NCBI RefSeq assembly: GCF_900016645.1
Contig: NZ_CDGJ01000032.1
Reading direction: 5' to 3' (one strand)
DNA from: Acididesulfobacillus acetoxydans
GTDB lineage: Bacteria > Bacillota > Desulfitobacteriia > Desulfitobacteriales > Desulfitobacteriaceae
Length of the DNA stretch: 64,000 bases
Shown here: piece after piece, positions 15,543 to 23,670 of the stretch
Layout: every line of letters begins with the position of its first letter
Numbering within the stretch: position 1 is the stretch's first letter
Notes under the pieces: model-generated
Told to the model about the DNA's origin: nothing
The model's database searches: none
What the model saw: the letters and a program-made list of their open reading frames with translations, nothing else
Program-made: the position numbers and the translations under genes

Positions 15543-17338
15543 GACGGGGTAAAAACGGGCAGCCGTATGGAGAAAGTCGATCCCTTGCCGAGTTCGCTGC
15601 TGAGAGCCACCTCCCCCCCATAAGCCTGAACTAAACTTCTGACGATGGCGAGTCCGAGCCCGGTGCCCGTATCGGGTGCTTGGGTTCTTCCCCCGCGGTC
15701 AAACCTATTCCAGATCGAGTCCCGCTCCTCCGACGGAATCCCCGGACCCTGGTCTTGTACGGAAATCTCGACCCAGCTGTAGCCGCTGCGGCAGGAGAGG
15801 ATGATTTCCCCTCCGGGCGGTGAAAAGCGGAGAGCGTTGTCGAGTAAATTGAGAATGATCTGTTCCAAACGGTCAGTGCTGCAATCTACCGGGGGCAAGT
15901 TCGGCGGCAGGTCCAGGGTCAGTCGGACGGGCTTTTCCTGTGCGGCTGTCTCGGTTTGGTCCTTAATCAGGGACAGAACGTGGGGAACGGATACCTGTTC
16001 GTGCGGGAGCCCGCGGGAACCGTCGAATTCAATCCGGCTCAGATCCAGAAGTTCGTTGACCAGGCTGCGCAAGCGCAGAGTTTCTTTGAGGATAGTTTCA
16101 AGATACCGTTTCTTCTGGGCTTCGTCGGTGATCACCTCGTCCAGTAAGGCTTCCGAATAGCCCTGCAGGTAAGAAAGAGGGGTCCGAAGTTCATGCGAGA
16201 CATCTGAGATAAATTCGCGCCGCATTTCATCAAGACGCCGTTCTTTGGTGACATCGTGCCAAACGGCGACGGTTCCTCCACACTCTTGGTCCAGCATAAG
16301 CGGTGTAGTTTCCACTTGGAAGACTCTGTCTTCGACTCGGAAGTCACCCTTGTGAGGCACGGGATCGCATAAGGATTCCAAAAGCAAGGAATGCAGGCTG
16401 TCCGGCAAATCGTGGAGGCACAAAGCGCACTCCTGGTCCGGTTCGGATTTGGGGATACCTTTCCCGGCGGGTTGCGGCGCCCTTGAGCCAAACTGTTTCA
16501 TGGCCACACGGTTGGCCATGACGATCTCCCGGTCCGGAGTCAGACTTAAAACGCCATCCGCGATGCTGGCCAGAATGCTGGCCAGCAGTTGGCGTTCGTG
16601 CGCGATCTCTCTGAGATTGAGCCGGATTTCCGTGGACAAAGTGTTGACGGACCGGCCCAGGGAGGAAAGTTCATCCGTAGAGCTGAGCGGCAACAGGCGG
16701 CTGTAGTTACCGGTGGCGATATCCTTAATGGCCCGGTCCATTTCGACTACAGGGTTAGCAACCCGTCGGGCCACATAGAGGCCGAGGGGAAGAGTAAGGA
16801 GGAAGGATAGCGTCAGGCCCCAGCCGCTAGAAACCCTGACGGAGCGGCCGACCGCCTCGAGATAGGTCATAGGTTCAATGACGAAGACCCCGCCTATGAT
16901 TTTTCCGTCCTTGCGAATGGGATAGGCCACTTTAAGAATGGGGTGGGTTTCGTAGGGAGCATTGCCGGAAAAAGCAATATGTCCGCCCCGGCGCAGGATG
17001 GCCATGTCAGCCTCCGGCATGACATAGTGATTCCAATTGCGCATTTCATGAGTCGCCAGAAGCACGCGGCCGCTGGGGTCCGTCGCCACCAAATCGTAGT
17101 TGAGGACCGAGCCGAGCAAGGCGAAATCAGCCTGCCCCGCCTTGATGTCTGGCAGGGAAGCCAAGTGAGCGGCCATGCTGGAGGCGGTGTTGTTTAATTC
17201 CTCGCTCTCCTCGGCCGAATACCCGTAATAAAAGTCATGCGTAGATTTGGCGAGTATGCCTCCGAAGATGAGCAGGACCAGGAAAACCCAAGCGACAATC
17301 ACGAACCAGATTTTGCCGGCAAAACTGCGGAAAATCAT
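15539..17338 (-). CDS. membrane sensor histidine kinase (PhoR/ResE type)
   Basis: A 599-residue kinase with an N-terminal membrane span (about 10-30), an extracytoplasmic sensor of about 140 residues, a second span (about 172-190), and a HAMP linker (VARRVANPVVEMDRAIKDIA). A PAS-like domain (about 255-365) contains the pair CALC. The phospho-acceptor H-box FISDVSHELRTPLS has His382, and an HATPase domain carries NLLDNALRFSPPGG and GTGLGLAI. It phosphorylates the adjacent response regulator, whose stop codon overlaps this start (ATGA). The signal is unknown. The divergent lipoprotein gene with two copper-type domains is a candidate target, which would hint at a metal or redox cue. Confidence 0.93.
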   Translation of the reverse strand: MIFRSFAGKIWFVIVAWVFLVLLIFGGILAKSTHDFYYGYSAEESEELNNTASSMAAHLASLPDIKAGQADFALLGSVLNYDLVATDPSGRVLLATHEMRNWNHYVMPEADMAILRRGGHIAFSGNAPYETHPILKVAYPIRKDGKIIGGVFVIEPMTYLEAVGRSVRVSSGWGLTLSFLLTLPLGLYVARRVANPVVEMDRAIKDIATGNYSRLLPLSSTDELSSLGRSVNTLSTEIRLNLREIAHERQLLASILASIADGVLSLTPDREIVMANRVAMKQFGSRAPQPAGKGIPKSEPDQECALCLHDLPDSLHSLLLESLCDPVPHKGDFRVEDRVFQVETTPLMLDQECGGTVAVWHDVTKERRLDEMRREFISDVSHELRTPLSYLQGYSEALLDEVITDEAQKKRYLETILKETLRLRSLVNELLDLSRIEFDGSRGLPHEQVSVPHVLSLIKDQTETAAQEKPVRLTLDLPPNLPPVDCSTDRLEQIILNLLDNALRFSPPGGEIILSCRSGYSWVEISVQDQGPGIPSEERDSIWNRFDRGGRTQAPDTGTGLGLAIVRSLVQAYGGEVALSSELGKGSTFSIRLPVFTPS

Positions 17339-18030
17339 TTTGGCACCTCAAATTTATAGCCGACTCCCCAAACGGTTTGCAGGTAGGGAAAAGGAGCGAC
17401 GGCGTTCAGCTTTTCCCTGAGGTTCTTGATATGCACGTCGACCACGCGAAATTCCGCAAAATAGTTTTCACCCCAGGCCTGGGACATGATCTGTTCCCGC
17501 GAGAATACCTGGCGCGGGGACTTGGCCAGGAAGGCCAGAAGACTGAATTCTTTAGGGGTCAGGATAATGGCTTGACGGTGCCATTCCACCCGGTGCAAAG
17601 CGGTGTCGATCAGGAGGTGGGGGTAATCCAGAGGCCCTCCTTCGGAGGCGGAAGGTGCGGAGGAGCGCCGTAGGACGGCTTTGGCCCGGGCGGTCAGTTC
17701 TCTCGGACTAAAGGGTTTAACCAGATAGTCATCCGCCCCGCAGTCAAAACCGAGCAGGCGGTCTTCCACTTCTCCTTTGGCTGTCAGGAGCAAGATGGGA
17801 AGATTTTGCCGGGCGCGTATCCTCTGGCAGAGTTCCAAACCGTTCATGCGAGGCATCATGATGTCCAGGATGACTAAATCAAAGGCCTCCCGGTTGAGCA
17901 TCTCTTCAGCCTCGACTCCGTCGGCGGCTTCCCCGACCTCGAAGCCTGCATTTTCTAAGTAGACTTTAACCAGTTCGCGTAAGCCGGCTTCATCGTCCAC
18001 CAACAGGACTTTTGCTCTTTCCTTCATCAT
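17335..18030 (-). CDS. OmpR/PhoB-family response regulator
   Basis: About 231 residues. The receiver domain has VDDEAG, the phospho-acceptor aspartate in LVILDIMMPRMNG and lysine in DDYLVKPFSPREL. The C-terminal winged helix (about 135-231) contains LTPKEFSLLAFLAKSPRQVF and ends in VWGVGYKFE. It is a DNA-binding partner of the downstream kinase. Of several start options the ATG pair after GAGGTG is preferred. The divergent arrangement with the cupredoxin-like lipoprotein suggests shared regulatory DNA in the 380-base gap. Similar to PhoP/ResD types; the regulon is unknown. Confidence 0.93.
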   Translation of the reverse strand: MMKERAKVLLVDDEAGLRELVKVYLENAGFEVGEAADGVEAEEMLNREAFDLVILDIMMPRMNGLELCQRIRARQNLPILLLTAKGEVEDRLLGFDCGADDYLVKPFSPRELTARAKAVLRRSSAPSASEGGPLDYPHLLIDTALHRVEWHRQAIILTPKEFSLLAFLAKSPRQVFSREQIMSQAWGENYFAEFRVVDVHIKNLREKLNAVAPFPYLQTVWGVGYKFEVPK

Positions 18031-18411
18031 CAACACCTCAAGTTCATAGGATTAAGCGGGATGGGGCGGGAACAACCGTGACGAGAGGGGTCGCTTAAAA
18101 ACAAGTTCGGGGCCGGGGGAGGCGAGTGCGGGGTAAGGATAACCAGTCTGCTTGCTGAGCTCCTTGCCGCCGCACCCGCACGAAAGGCAGGTGCAGGCCA
18201 GGGTAACCAGGTTTCCCTGTTTTGCCTTCGGTAAAGAAAGTATTAAGATTAAGTATGGATGTGAAGGTGCGGTAAAGTCAAGTGAATACGGCTTGGGTCA
18301 ATCATTCTTCATGATTTCTTCATTGTTTCTTTATCAAAATCAAAAAAAAATCCCATAGGATCGTTTCTGCAGACATACTTCTGAAGAATTAGTCAAGGAG
18401 GAACGATCCCG
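18031..18411. other. divergent regulatory region
   Basis: A 381-base gap between the two-component operon and the lipoprotein gene. The part at 18300-18350 is strikingly T/A-rich, with repeated TTCTTCAT/TTTCTT words that could be OmpR-type direct repeats or a promoter. No clear -35/-10 pair was fixed. The lipoprotein ribosome site is AAGGAGG. Confidence 0.4.
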
Positions 18412-19314
18412 ATGAAGAAAACCGTATTTCTGGCCCCAGCCGTACTGCTCTTGTCCCTGGGTTTGACAGCCTGCGGGACGACGACAGCCGCCTCGTCGAC
18501 CCCTTCTTCGCCCTCCAACGGCAAGACCTCAACCGCAGCGGCTTCCTCTCTCAAAACAGATGACCTTTACATGACGATCAAACCCGGCCTAAAATTGGGT
18601 TCGGACGGCAAACTGCATGATTCTTTCTCACCCACGGATTTGACCTTCACGCAAGGGGTTCCCACCAAGGTGACCGTCTTAAATTATGACGACGGTTCCC
18701 ACGATATTGTTGCCAAAGACATGAATCTCGACCAGCAGATTCCAGGTTCCAAGAAAAAGGGTGTCCCTTCAGTGACGACCTTCACGGTGACAGCGACCAA
18801 GACGGGCGACTTCCATTGGGCTTGCGATGTGCCGTGTGACGGGGCGGCCCATCCCGACAAACCCGGTTCCAACAAAGGCTGGGCCATGAATCATGACGGT
18901 TATATGGCCGGGACCTTCCGGGTCGTGTCCCAACAACCTTCTGTGGAAAACGTGGCGATGACAGTGCTGCCGGGTACGAAGCTGGGCTCTGACGGCAAGC
19001 TGCACGATATCTTCTCGCCGGCTAATCTCACAATTCGTAAGGGCGAGACTAAAGTCACCGTCTACAACTATGACGGCGGTTCTCATGACTTTGTCTCTAA
19101 GGACTTGAATCTTAATGTGCAAGTGCCCGGACACAAGAAAAAGGGTGACCCGTCTGTGACCACCTTCATTATCAAAGCGGATAAAGCGGGAAATTATCAC
19201 TGGCTCTGCAATGTTCCCTGCGACGGCGCGGCTAATCCCAACAAACCCGGCTCGGCCAAAGGTTGGGCTATGAGTCATGACGGTTATATGGCTGGCATTG
19301 TGCACGTCGAGTAA
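18412..19314 (+). CDS. lipoprotein with two tandem CuA-like cupredoxin domains
   Basis: A 300-residue exported lipoprotein. The signal peptide ends in the lipobox LTAC (Cys21), followed by a Ser/Thr-rich linker. Two homologous domains follow, about 50-172 and 180-300. Each has an N-terminal GSDGKLHD strand, a histidine in the turn GSHD (His97, His225), a paired-cysteine loop (CDVPC, Cys138/Cys142; CNVPC, Cys266/Cys270) and a late HDGYMAG (His161/Met165; His289/Met293). Cys-X3-Cys with His and Met ligands is the ligand set of binuclear CuA or related cupredoxin sites, as in cytochrome oxidase subunit II and nitrous oxide reductase. It is likely a surface copper or electron-transfer protein, and no oxidase genes accompany it. 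It lies divergent from a two-component system. Confidence 0.75.
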   Translation: MKKTVFLAPAVLLLSLGLTACGTTTAASSTPSSPSNGKTSTAAASSLKTDDLYMTIKPGLKLGSDGKLHDSFSPTDLTFTQGVPTKVTVLNYDDGSHDIVAKDMNLDQQIPGSKKKGVPSVTTFTVTATKTGDFHWACDVPCDGAAHPDKPGSNKGWAMNHDGYMAGTFRVVSQQPSVENVAMTVLPGTKLGSDGKLHDIFSPANLTIRKGETKVTVYNYDGGSHDFVSKDLNLNVQVPGHKKKGDPSVTTFIIKADKAGNYHWLCNVPCDGAANPNKPGSAKGWAMSHDGYMAGIVHVE

Positions 19315-19508
19315 GGCAAAGCCGTTCAGTTTCTCCCGGGCAGCCTTGGCAACGGAACAAAGGTGTGGGCCCCGGGCGGATGCATCGGTTCTATTCGGGG
19401 GATCCACCGGATCAGTTCAAGGGTTACCGGGAATCCCCGGCGCTGGCGCCGAAGAGTCTCTGAAAAGTCTATCGGGTCTGTTCAGGGAAAAATCTATCGA
19501 ATCTGTTC

Positions 19509-19532
19509 AAGCCGCAGAAATGCGGCTTTTTT
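19509..19532 (+). terminator. intrinsic terminator
   Basis: AAGCCGCA pairs with TGCGGCTT around GAAA, followed by TTTTG. It serves the lipoprotein transcript or forms the left edge of the dispersed repeat that follows. Confidence 0.75.
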
Positions 19533-19537
19533 GTCCT

Positions 19538-19640
19538 ATCAGAAAATATAAATCCCCCGCAGGATAAGAAAACTTGCGTCAGCCGGCTTGATTCAACCGA
19601 TCGCTCGTTTGAGCGATCGCAGCAGCCGAGTTTTCCTTAT
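19538..19640. repeat. dispersed hairpin repeat, copy 1
   Basis: A roughly 100-base block beginning ATCAGAAAATATAA, with nested inverted repeats. The outer arms are AGAAAACT and AGTTTTCC; the inner perfect stem is CGATCGCTC/GAGCGATCG with loop GTTT (19598-19619), preceded by GATTCAACCGATCG. The same block recurs at 29921-30018, also directly after a T-run terminator. It carries no gene. Confidence 0.65.
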
Positions 19641-19781
19641 CGGCGTGTCAAGCATAACGATTAACCAGACGGTGAAATTTCGTTATAGGGGTAGCAAACG
19701 ATGAAAATACCCGCGACGGAAGCCGCCGAAAACCGGGAGGATTTTACCTGCCGCCGCCGAAAAGTTCTAGTGAAGAGAGAT

Positions 19782-19895
19782 GTGTACATGGGAAAAAGAT
19801 GTGTACATGGAAAAGAGATGTGTACATGGAAAAGAGATGTGTACATGGAAAAGAGATGTTTACATGGAAAAGAGGTGTTTACATGAAAAGTCTCA
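19782..19895 (+). repeat. six 19-bp tandem repeats carrying ribosome site plus ATG
   Basis: Units start at 19782, 19801, 19820, 19839, 19858 and 19877, exactly 19 bases apart, with consensus GTGTACATGGAAAAGAGAT. Every unit holds an ATG followed by the purine-rich ribosome site of the next ATG. The last unit supplies the start codon of the sigma-54 activator. Because 19 is not a multiple of three, successive ATGs lie in rotating frames. Confidence 0.9.
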
Positions 19896-21706
19896 GGCAG
19901 GGCGTGATAGAAGCCGTTCACAACGGCGTGCTGGCGATCGATACGGAGGGTAAGGTCGTTCTGTGCAATAAGGCAGCGGAGAGAGTTTTGAATTTATCTG
20001 TCGGCGAGGTCTTGGGCCGGTCTATTTTGGACTTTTTTCCGGAGTCGAGGACCTATGGCGTCTTGCAAACAGGTCAACCCGAGGTTGACTGTCCCTATGC
20101 CTGCAAGGGTTTGAATCTCCTGGTCGATTTTCTCCCGATTGCCGATCAGGGGCAAATTCTGGGGGCGGCGGCCATTGTTAAAGATGTCACCGAACTGGAG
20201 ACGGTCGCGGGACGGCTGGGCAGTGTTCAGGAATTGGCAGCGACTCTGGAGGCTGTTGTGGAGAATTCCTATGAAGGGATCGTCGTTATCGACGACCGGG
20301 AACGAGTTGTCCTGATTAATCAGTTCTTTCTCGAACTCATGGGTTATACGTCGGAGGACGTGGTGGGCAGACACATCCATGAGGTGAGCCCTGAATCCCA
20401 ACTGCCCCAAACCCTTAAGACAGGAATTGCCCAGTTTGGCGAACCTTGGCACGTGGGCGGCAGGGATTTTCTGATTATGCGGGTCCCGATTAAACGGGAC
20501 GGCAAGATTATTGGGGCTTTGGGCAAGACTCTCTTCAAGAATATGGAAATTGCCAAGATGTTCGCCCGTAAAGTGGTTCGCTTGGAAGAGGATCTCGCCT
20601 TCTATAAGGAGGAGTTGAGCAAAATACACAGTTCCCAATTCAGTTTTGCCGACATCAGCGGGGAAAACGAGCACATGCTGGCTGCCAAGGCATTGGCCCT
20701 GCGCGCGGCGCGCACGACTTCGACGATCTTGCTCTTGGGCGAAAGCGGGACGGGAAAAGAGGTCTTTGCCCATGCTATTCATCAGGCCAGTCTGCGCCGC
20801 CGGGGACCGTTTGTCCGGATTAATTGCGCCTCCCTGCCGGAGAGCCTGCTCGAGTCGGAACTTTTCGGTTATGCGGAAGGCGCGTTTACCGGAGCGCGTA
20901 AAGGCGGAAAGCCGGGAAAATTTGAACTGGCCGACAAAGGTACTATTTTCCTTGATGAGATCGGAGATATGAGTCTCGGCATGCAGGCTAAACTTCTGCG
21001 GGTCATTCAGGAACGGGAAGTGGACCGGATCGGGGGAACCCATCCGATCAAAGTGGACGTGCGGGTGATTTCCGCCACGAATCGCGATCTGCACCGGATG
21101 GTCATGGAACACAAATTTAGGCTCGATCTGTATTACCGCCTTAATGTTGTGACTTTGGAACTTCCTCCTTTGCGTGAGCGGGTTGAAGATCTGGAGGGGA
21201 TCATCAAGACGCTGCTGGAACGTTTGAACCGGAGACTGGGAACTGTTGTCGAAGGAGTAAGCAAGGAGACACTGGATATCTTTCGCAGCTACGGCTGGCC
21301 CGGCAACATTCGGGAATTGGAAAATGTCCTGGAACGGGCGATGATCATATCGGACGAACCGTATATATCCCCTGAGCACCTTGCCCCGTCCCTGCGCTCC
21401 ACCGGCGGGGAGGAGTCTGGGGAGAGAGGGGCGGGACAAACATCTTTTTCCGAAAACTTATCCTTGGAAGAAGCTTTGAAGGCGGCCGAAAAAGAAATTC
21501 TCAGCCGGGCCTTGCGGCGCAGCGGGGGTAACAAACTGCAGGCGGCCAAGGCCTTGGGTATTCATCGTTCGGCCCTTTACAAGAAACTGGCCCGTCATAA
21601 TCTGCTCCCCCCGCGCGAAAACATGAGTCCCGCAGTCGCTGCGTTAAAGCAGCCGGAAGCGGGTGAGGCGGACCATGGAGAGACAGAGCACGGCGGGACG
21701 GGGTAG
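19883..21706 (+). CDS. sigma-54-dependent activator with PAS domains
   Basis: About 607 residues from the ATG of the last 19-bp repeat (GAGGTG five bases upstream). An in-frame ATG at 19799 would add 28 repeat-encoded residues. Two PAS domains (about 10-115 and 125-235) precede an AAA+ core with Walker A GESGTGKE, the sigma-54 contact loop GAFTGA, Walker B TIFLDEIGD and the arginine region FRLDLYYRLNV. A C-terminal Fis-type helix-turn-helix ends in ALGIHRSALYKKL. It should remodel RNA polymerase-sigma-54 at the -24/-12 promoter 354 bases downstream, upstream of the acyl-CoA operon. The PAS domains suggest a small-molecule, perhaps acyl or redox, signal. Confidence 0.92.
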   Translation: MKSLRQGVIEAVHNGVLAIDTEGKVVLCNKAAERVLNLSVGEVLGRSILDFFPESRTYGVLQTGQPEVDCPYACKGLNLLVDFLPIADQGQILGAAAIVKDVTELETVAGRLGSVQELAATLEAVVENSYEGIVVIDDRERVVLINQFFLELMGYTSEDVVGRHIHEVSPESQLPQTLKTGIAQFGEPWHVGGRDFLIMRVPIKRDGKIIGALGKTLFKNMEIAKMFARKVVRLEEDLAFYKEELSKIHSSQFSFADISGENEHMLAAKALALRAARTTSTILLLGESGTGKEVFAHAIHQASLRRRGPFVRINCASLPESLLESELFGYAEGAFTGARKGGKPGKFELADKGTIFLDEIGDMSLGMQAKLLRVIQEREVDRIGGTHPIKVDVRVISATNRDLHRMVMEHKFRLDLYYRLNVVTLELPPLRERVEDLEGIIKTLLERLNRRLGTVVEGVSKETLDIFRSYGWPGNIRELENVLERAMIISDEPYISPEHLAPSLRSTGGEESGERGAGQTSFSENLSLEEALKAAEKEILSRALRRSGGNKLQAAKALGIHRSALYKKLARHNLLPPRENMSPAVAALKQPEAGEADHGETEHGGTG

Positions 21707-21866
21707 AGCGGCACGAATTGAGGAGGTACGGATCAAGGCGGGACGTGGCAAAGCGGGAGGGATTAAAACGGGAGAGATTAACACAGTGTTCACGCAAGAA
21801 GACATATGTCTCTATTAATGGACAACTGCGCAGAAATAGCCGCGGAAAGGGCTTTTATAGTGTTTT

Positions 21867-21908
21867 GAGCAGGGTGAGTGTTTCCGAGAATGGACACTTA
21901 CCCTGCTC
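21867..21908. promoter_or_regulatory. inverted repeat, candidate upstream activating site
   Basis: GAGCAGGGTGAGTGT is mirrored by ACACTTACCCTGCTC across a 12-base centre. It lies about 150-190 bases before the -24 element of the sigma-54 promoter, the usual distance for an activator-binding site, between the activator gene and its presumed target operon. Confidence 0.5.
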
Positions 21909-22059
21909 GGTTAGGCAGTGCAGCAGGGGTTACGGTCAGAATTACGGGGTGGAAAACCAGCGGACGCTCGACCGCAAAAGAAGAGAAAAGGCGGGAAAGA
22001 GCGAATTCCAGACTTTCCTGTCATAATTCCAGGAGTCCAAACCAAAATACAGGTAATTG

Positions 22060-22075
22060 TGGCACAGTTCTTGCA
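22060..22075 (+). promoter_or_regulatory. sigma-54 (-24/-12) promoter of the acyl-CoA operon
   Basis: TGGCAC, five bases, TTGCA: a perfect fit to the sigma-54 consensus, with GG and GC at the invariant positions. It lies 195 bases before the thiolase start. A stem around CTATTG/CAATAG in the leader (about 22091-22120) follows. Confidence 0.88.
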
Positions 22076-22269
22076 GTTTGGGTAATTGATGCTATTGGCA
22101 AGAGTAGCTATTGTCAATAGTCATCATTGCAAAAGCACTTTACTAAGAAACTGCTATTGAGAAGAATGAGGCATGGTTGTGACCCGAGCGACAAGGTTGG
22201 TTTCAAGCTGGGCCAAGCAAGCAGGGCTGAACAAGCGGGGATAAGATGGTAAAGATGGGAGGAAAGAGG

Positions 22270-23457
22270 ATGGCAAGGGCCGTGATTGTCAGTGCAGCCC
22301 GCACGCCGTTTGGTACTTTGGGTGGCAGCCTCAAAGAGGTTCCGGCGGTCGATTTGGGCGCTCACGTTATCAGGGAAGCTATCCGCCGGGCCGGGATCAG
22401 CGGCGAGATAGTGGACAATCTTCTTATGGGTATGGTGATTCAAGGAGGTGCGGGTCAGATTCCCTCGCGTCAGGCTGGAATCAAAGCCGGACTGCCCAAT
22501 ACGGTGACTTCAGAAACGATTAATAAGGTCTGCGCGTCAGGCCTGAGGGCGGTGACCTTGGGTGAAACCATCATACGGGCCGGGGACGCGGAAATAATCG
22601 TGGCCGGGGGAATGGAAAGCATGTCCGGTGCTCCCTTTGCCCTCAAGAGGGCCCGCTTCGGTTATCGCATGGGGAACGACAGTGTGATTGATCTCATGGT
22701 TCACGACGGGCTCTGGTGCGCTTTTCATAATGTGCATATGGCGGTGCACGGCTCAAGGGTGGCCAAGGAATACGGGATTACCCGAGAGGAGCAGGACCAA
22801 TTTGCCCTGCGTTCGCACCGTTTGGCACTCAAGGCTATTGACGAAGGGCGCTTCGCCGAGGAGATAGCCCCGCTGGCCATACCCCAGAAGAAGGGGGAAG
22901 CGAAGATTTTTGCCGTGGACGAGGCTCCGCGCCGGGACACGAATGCGGAAAAATTAGCGGCGCTGCCGCCCATCTTTGTTCAGGATGGGACCGTGACGGC
23001 GGGGAATGCGCCGGGGGTGAACGACGGGGCCGGGGCGATGGTCTTGATGAGTGAAGAGAAAGCGACCGCACTCGGCAATAAGCCCTTGGCCTATATTCTC
23101 GGCCACGCCACGGTGGCGCAGGAGCCAGCCTACATCGCGACGACTCCCGGGTTGGCCATTAACAAACTGTTAAAGCAGAAAGGCATGACCATTAAGGACA
23201 TTGACCTGATCGAAGCCAACGAGGCCTTTGCCGCGGTGGCCTTGACCAGTCAGAAGATCGCCGGGTGGGATCCGGAGAAGGTTAATGTCAACGGCGGCGC
23301 GATTGCCCTCGGCCACCCGATCGGGGCCAGCGGGGCCCGGATTATCATGACTCTGATCTACGAACTTCGGCGTCGGGGCGGGGGCTTGGGTATTGCGGCC
23401 ATTTGCAGCGGGGCGGCTCAAGGGGATGCCATTCTCTTGGAAGTTCCGGGTGCCTAG
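22270..23457 (+). CDS. thl: acetyl-CoA acetyltransferase (thiolase)
   Basis: A 395-residue thiolase, the usual length. The active-site cysteine is in NKVCASGLRAV (about residue 91), with the histidine loop ALGHPIGASGARI and a C-terminal cysteine in AICSGAAQGDA. The last region deviates from the common CxGGGxG. It condenses two acetyl-CoA or cleaves acetoacetyl-CoA. The chosen ATG follows GGGAGG at seven bases; an upstream in-frame ATG at 22246 is less well placed. First gene of the sigma-54-driven operon, followed by acyl-CoA dehydrogenase. Confidence 0.93.
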   Translation: MARAVIVSAARTPFGTLGGSLKEVPAVDLGAHVIREAIRRAGISGEIVDNLLMGMVIQGGAGQIPSRQAGIKAGLPNTVTSETINKVCASGLRAVTLGETIIRAGDAEIIVAGGMESMSGAPFALKRARFGYRMGNDSVIDLMVHDGLWCAFHNVHMAVHGSRVAKEYGITREEQDQFALRSHRLALKAIDEGRFAEEIAPLAIPQKKGEAKIFAVDEAPRRDTNAEKLAALPPIFVQDGTVTAGNAPGVNDGAGAMVLMSEEKATALGNKPLAYILGHATVAQEPAYIATTPGLAINKLLKQKGMTIKDIDLIEANEAFAAVALTSQKIAGWDPEKVNVNGGAIALGHPIGASGARIIMTLIYELRRRGGGLGIAAICSGAAQGDAILLEVPGA

Positions 23458-23670
23458 CGGAAGCGGCTGCGGGAGGTGAGGCGGGGACAAAAACTTGGAT
23501 AAAGCGGCTCGGAAAATCCGGGCAGAAATGCGTTCGGGGGATTGCGCGCGAGGGGATGACCAAACAGGGGGCCGGACAGACAGGGATTCGTCTGCGGCGG
23601 CAAGGCTTTGCGGATCCCGGACGGCCGCATTTTTCATGGGGTGGGGGAGAGCGAAAAGGAGATGGACGGC

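Noticed and set aside
19782..19895. Regular repeats that could be taken for a CRISPR array
   Set aside because: Units are 19 bases, contiguous with no spacers, and carry a start codon; no cas genes are present.
20000..21439. Long minus-strand frame opposite the sigma-54 activator
   Set aside because: Antisense shadow of a conserved AAA+ gene.
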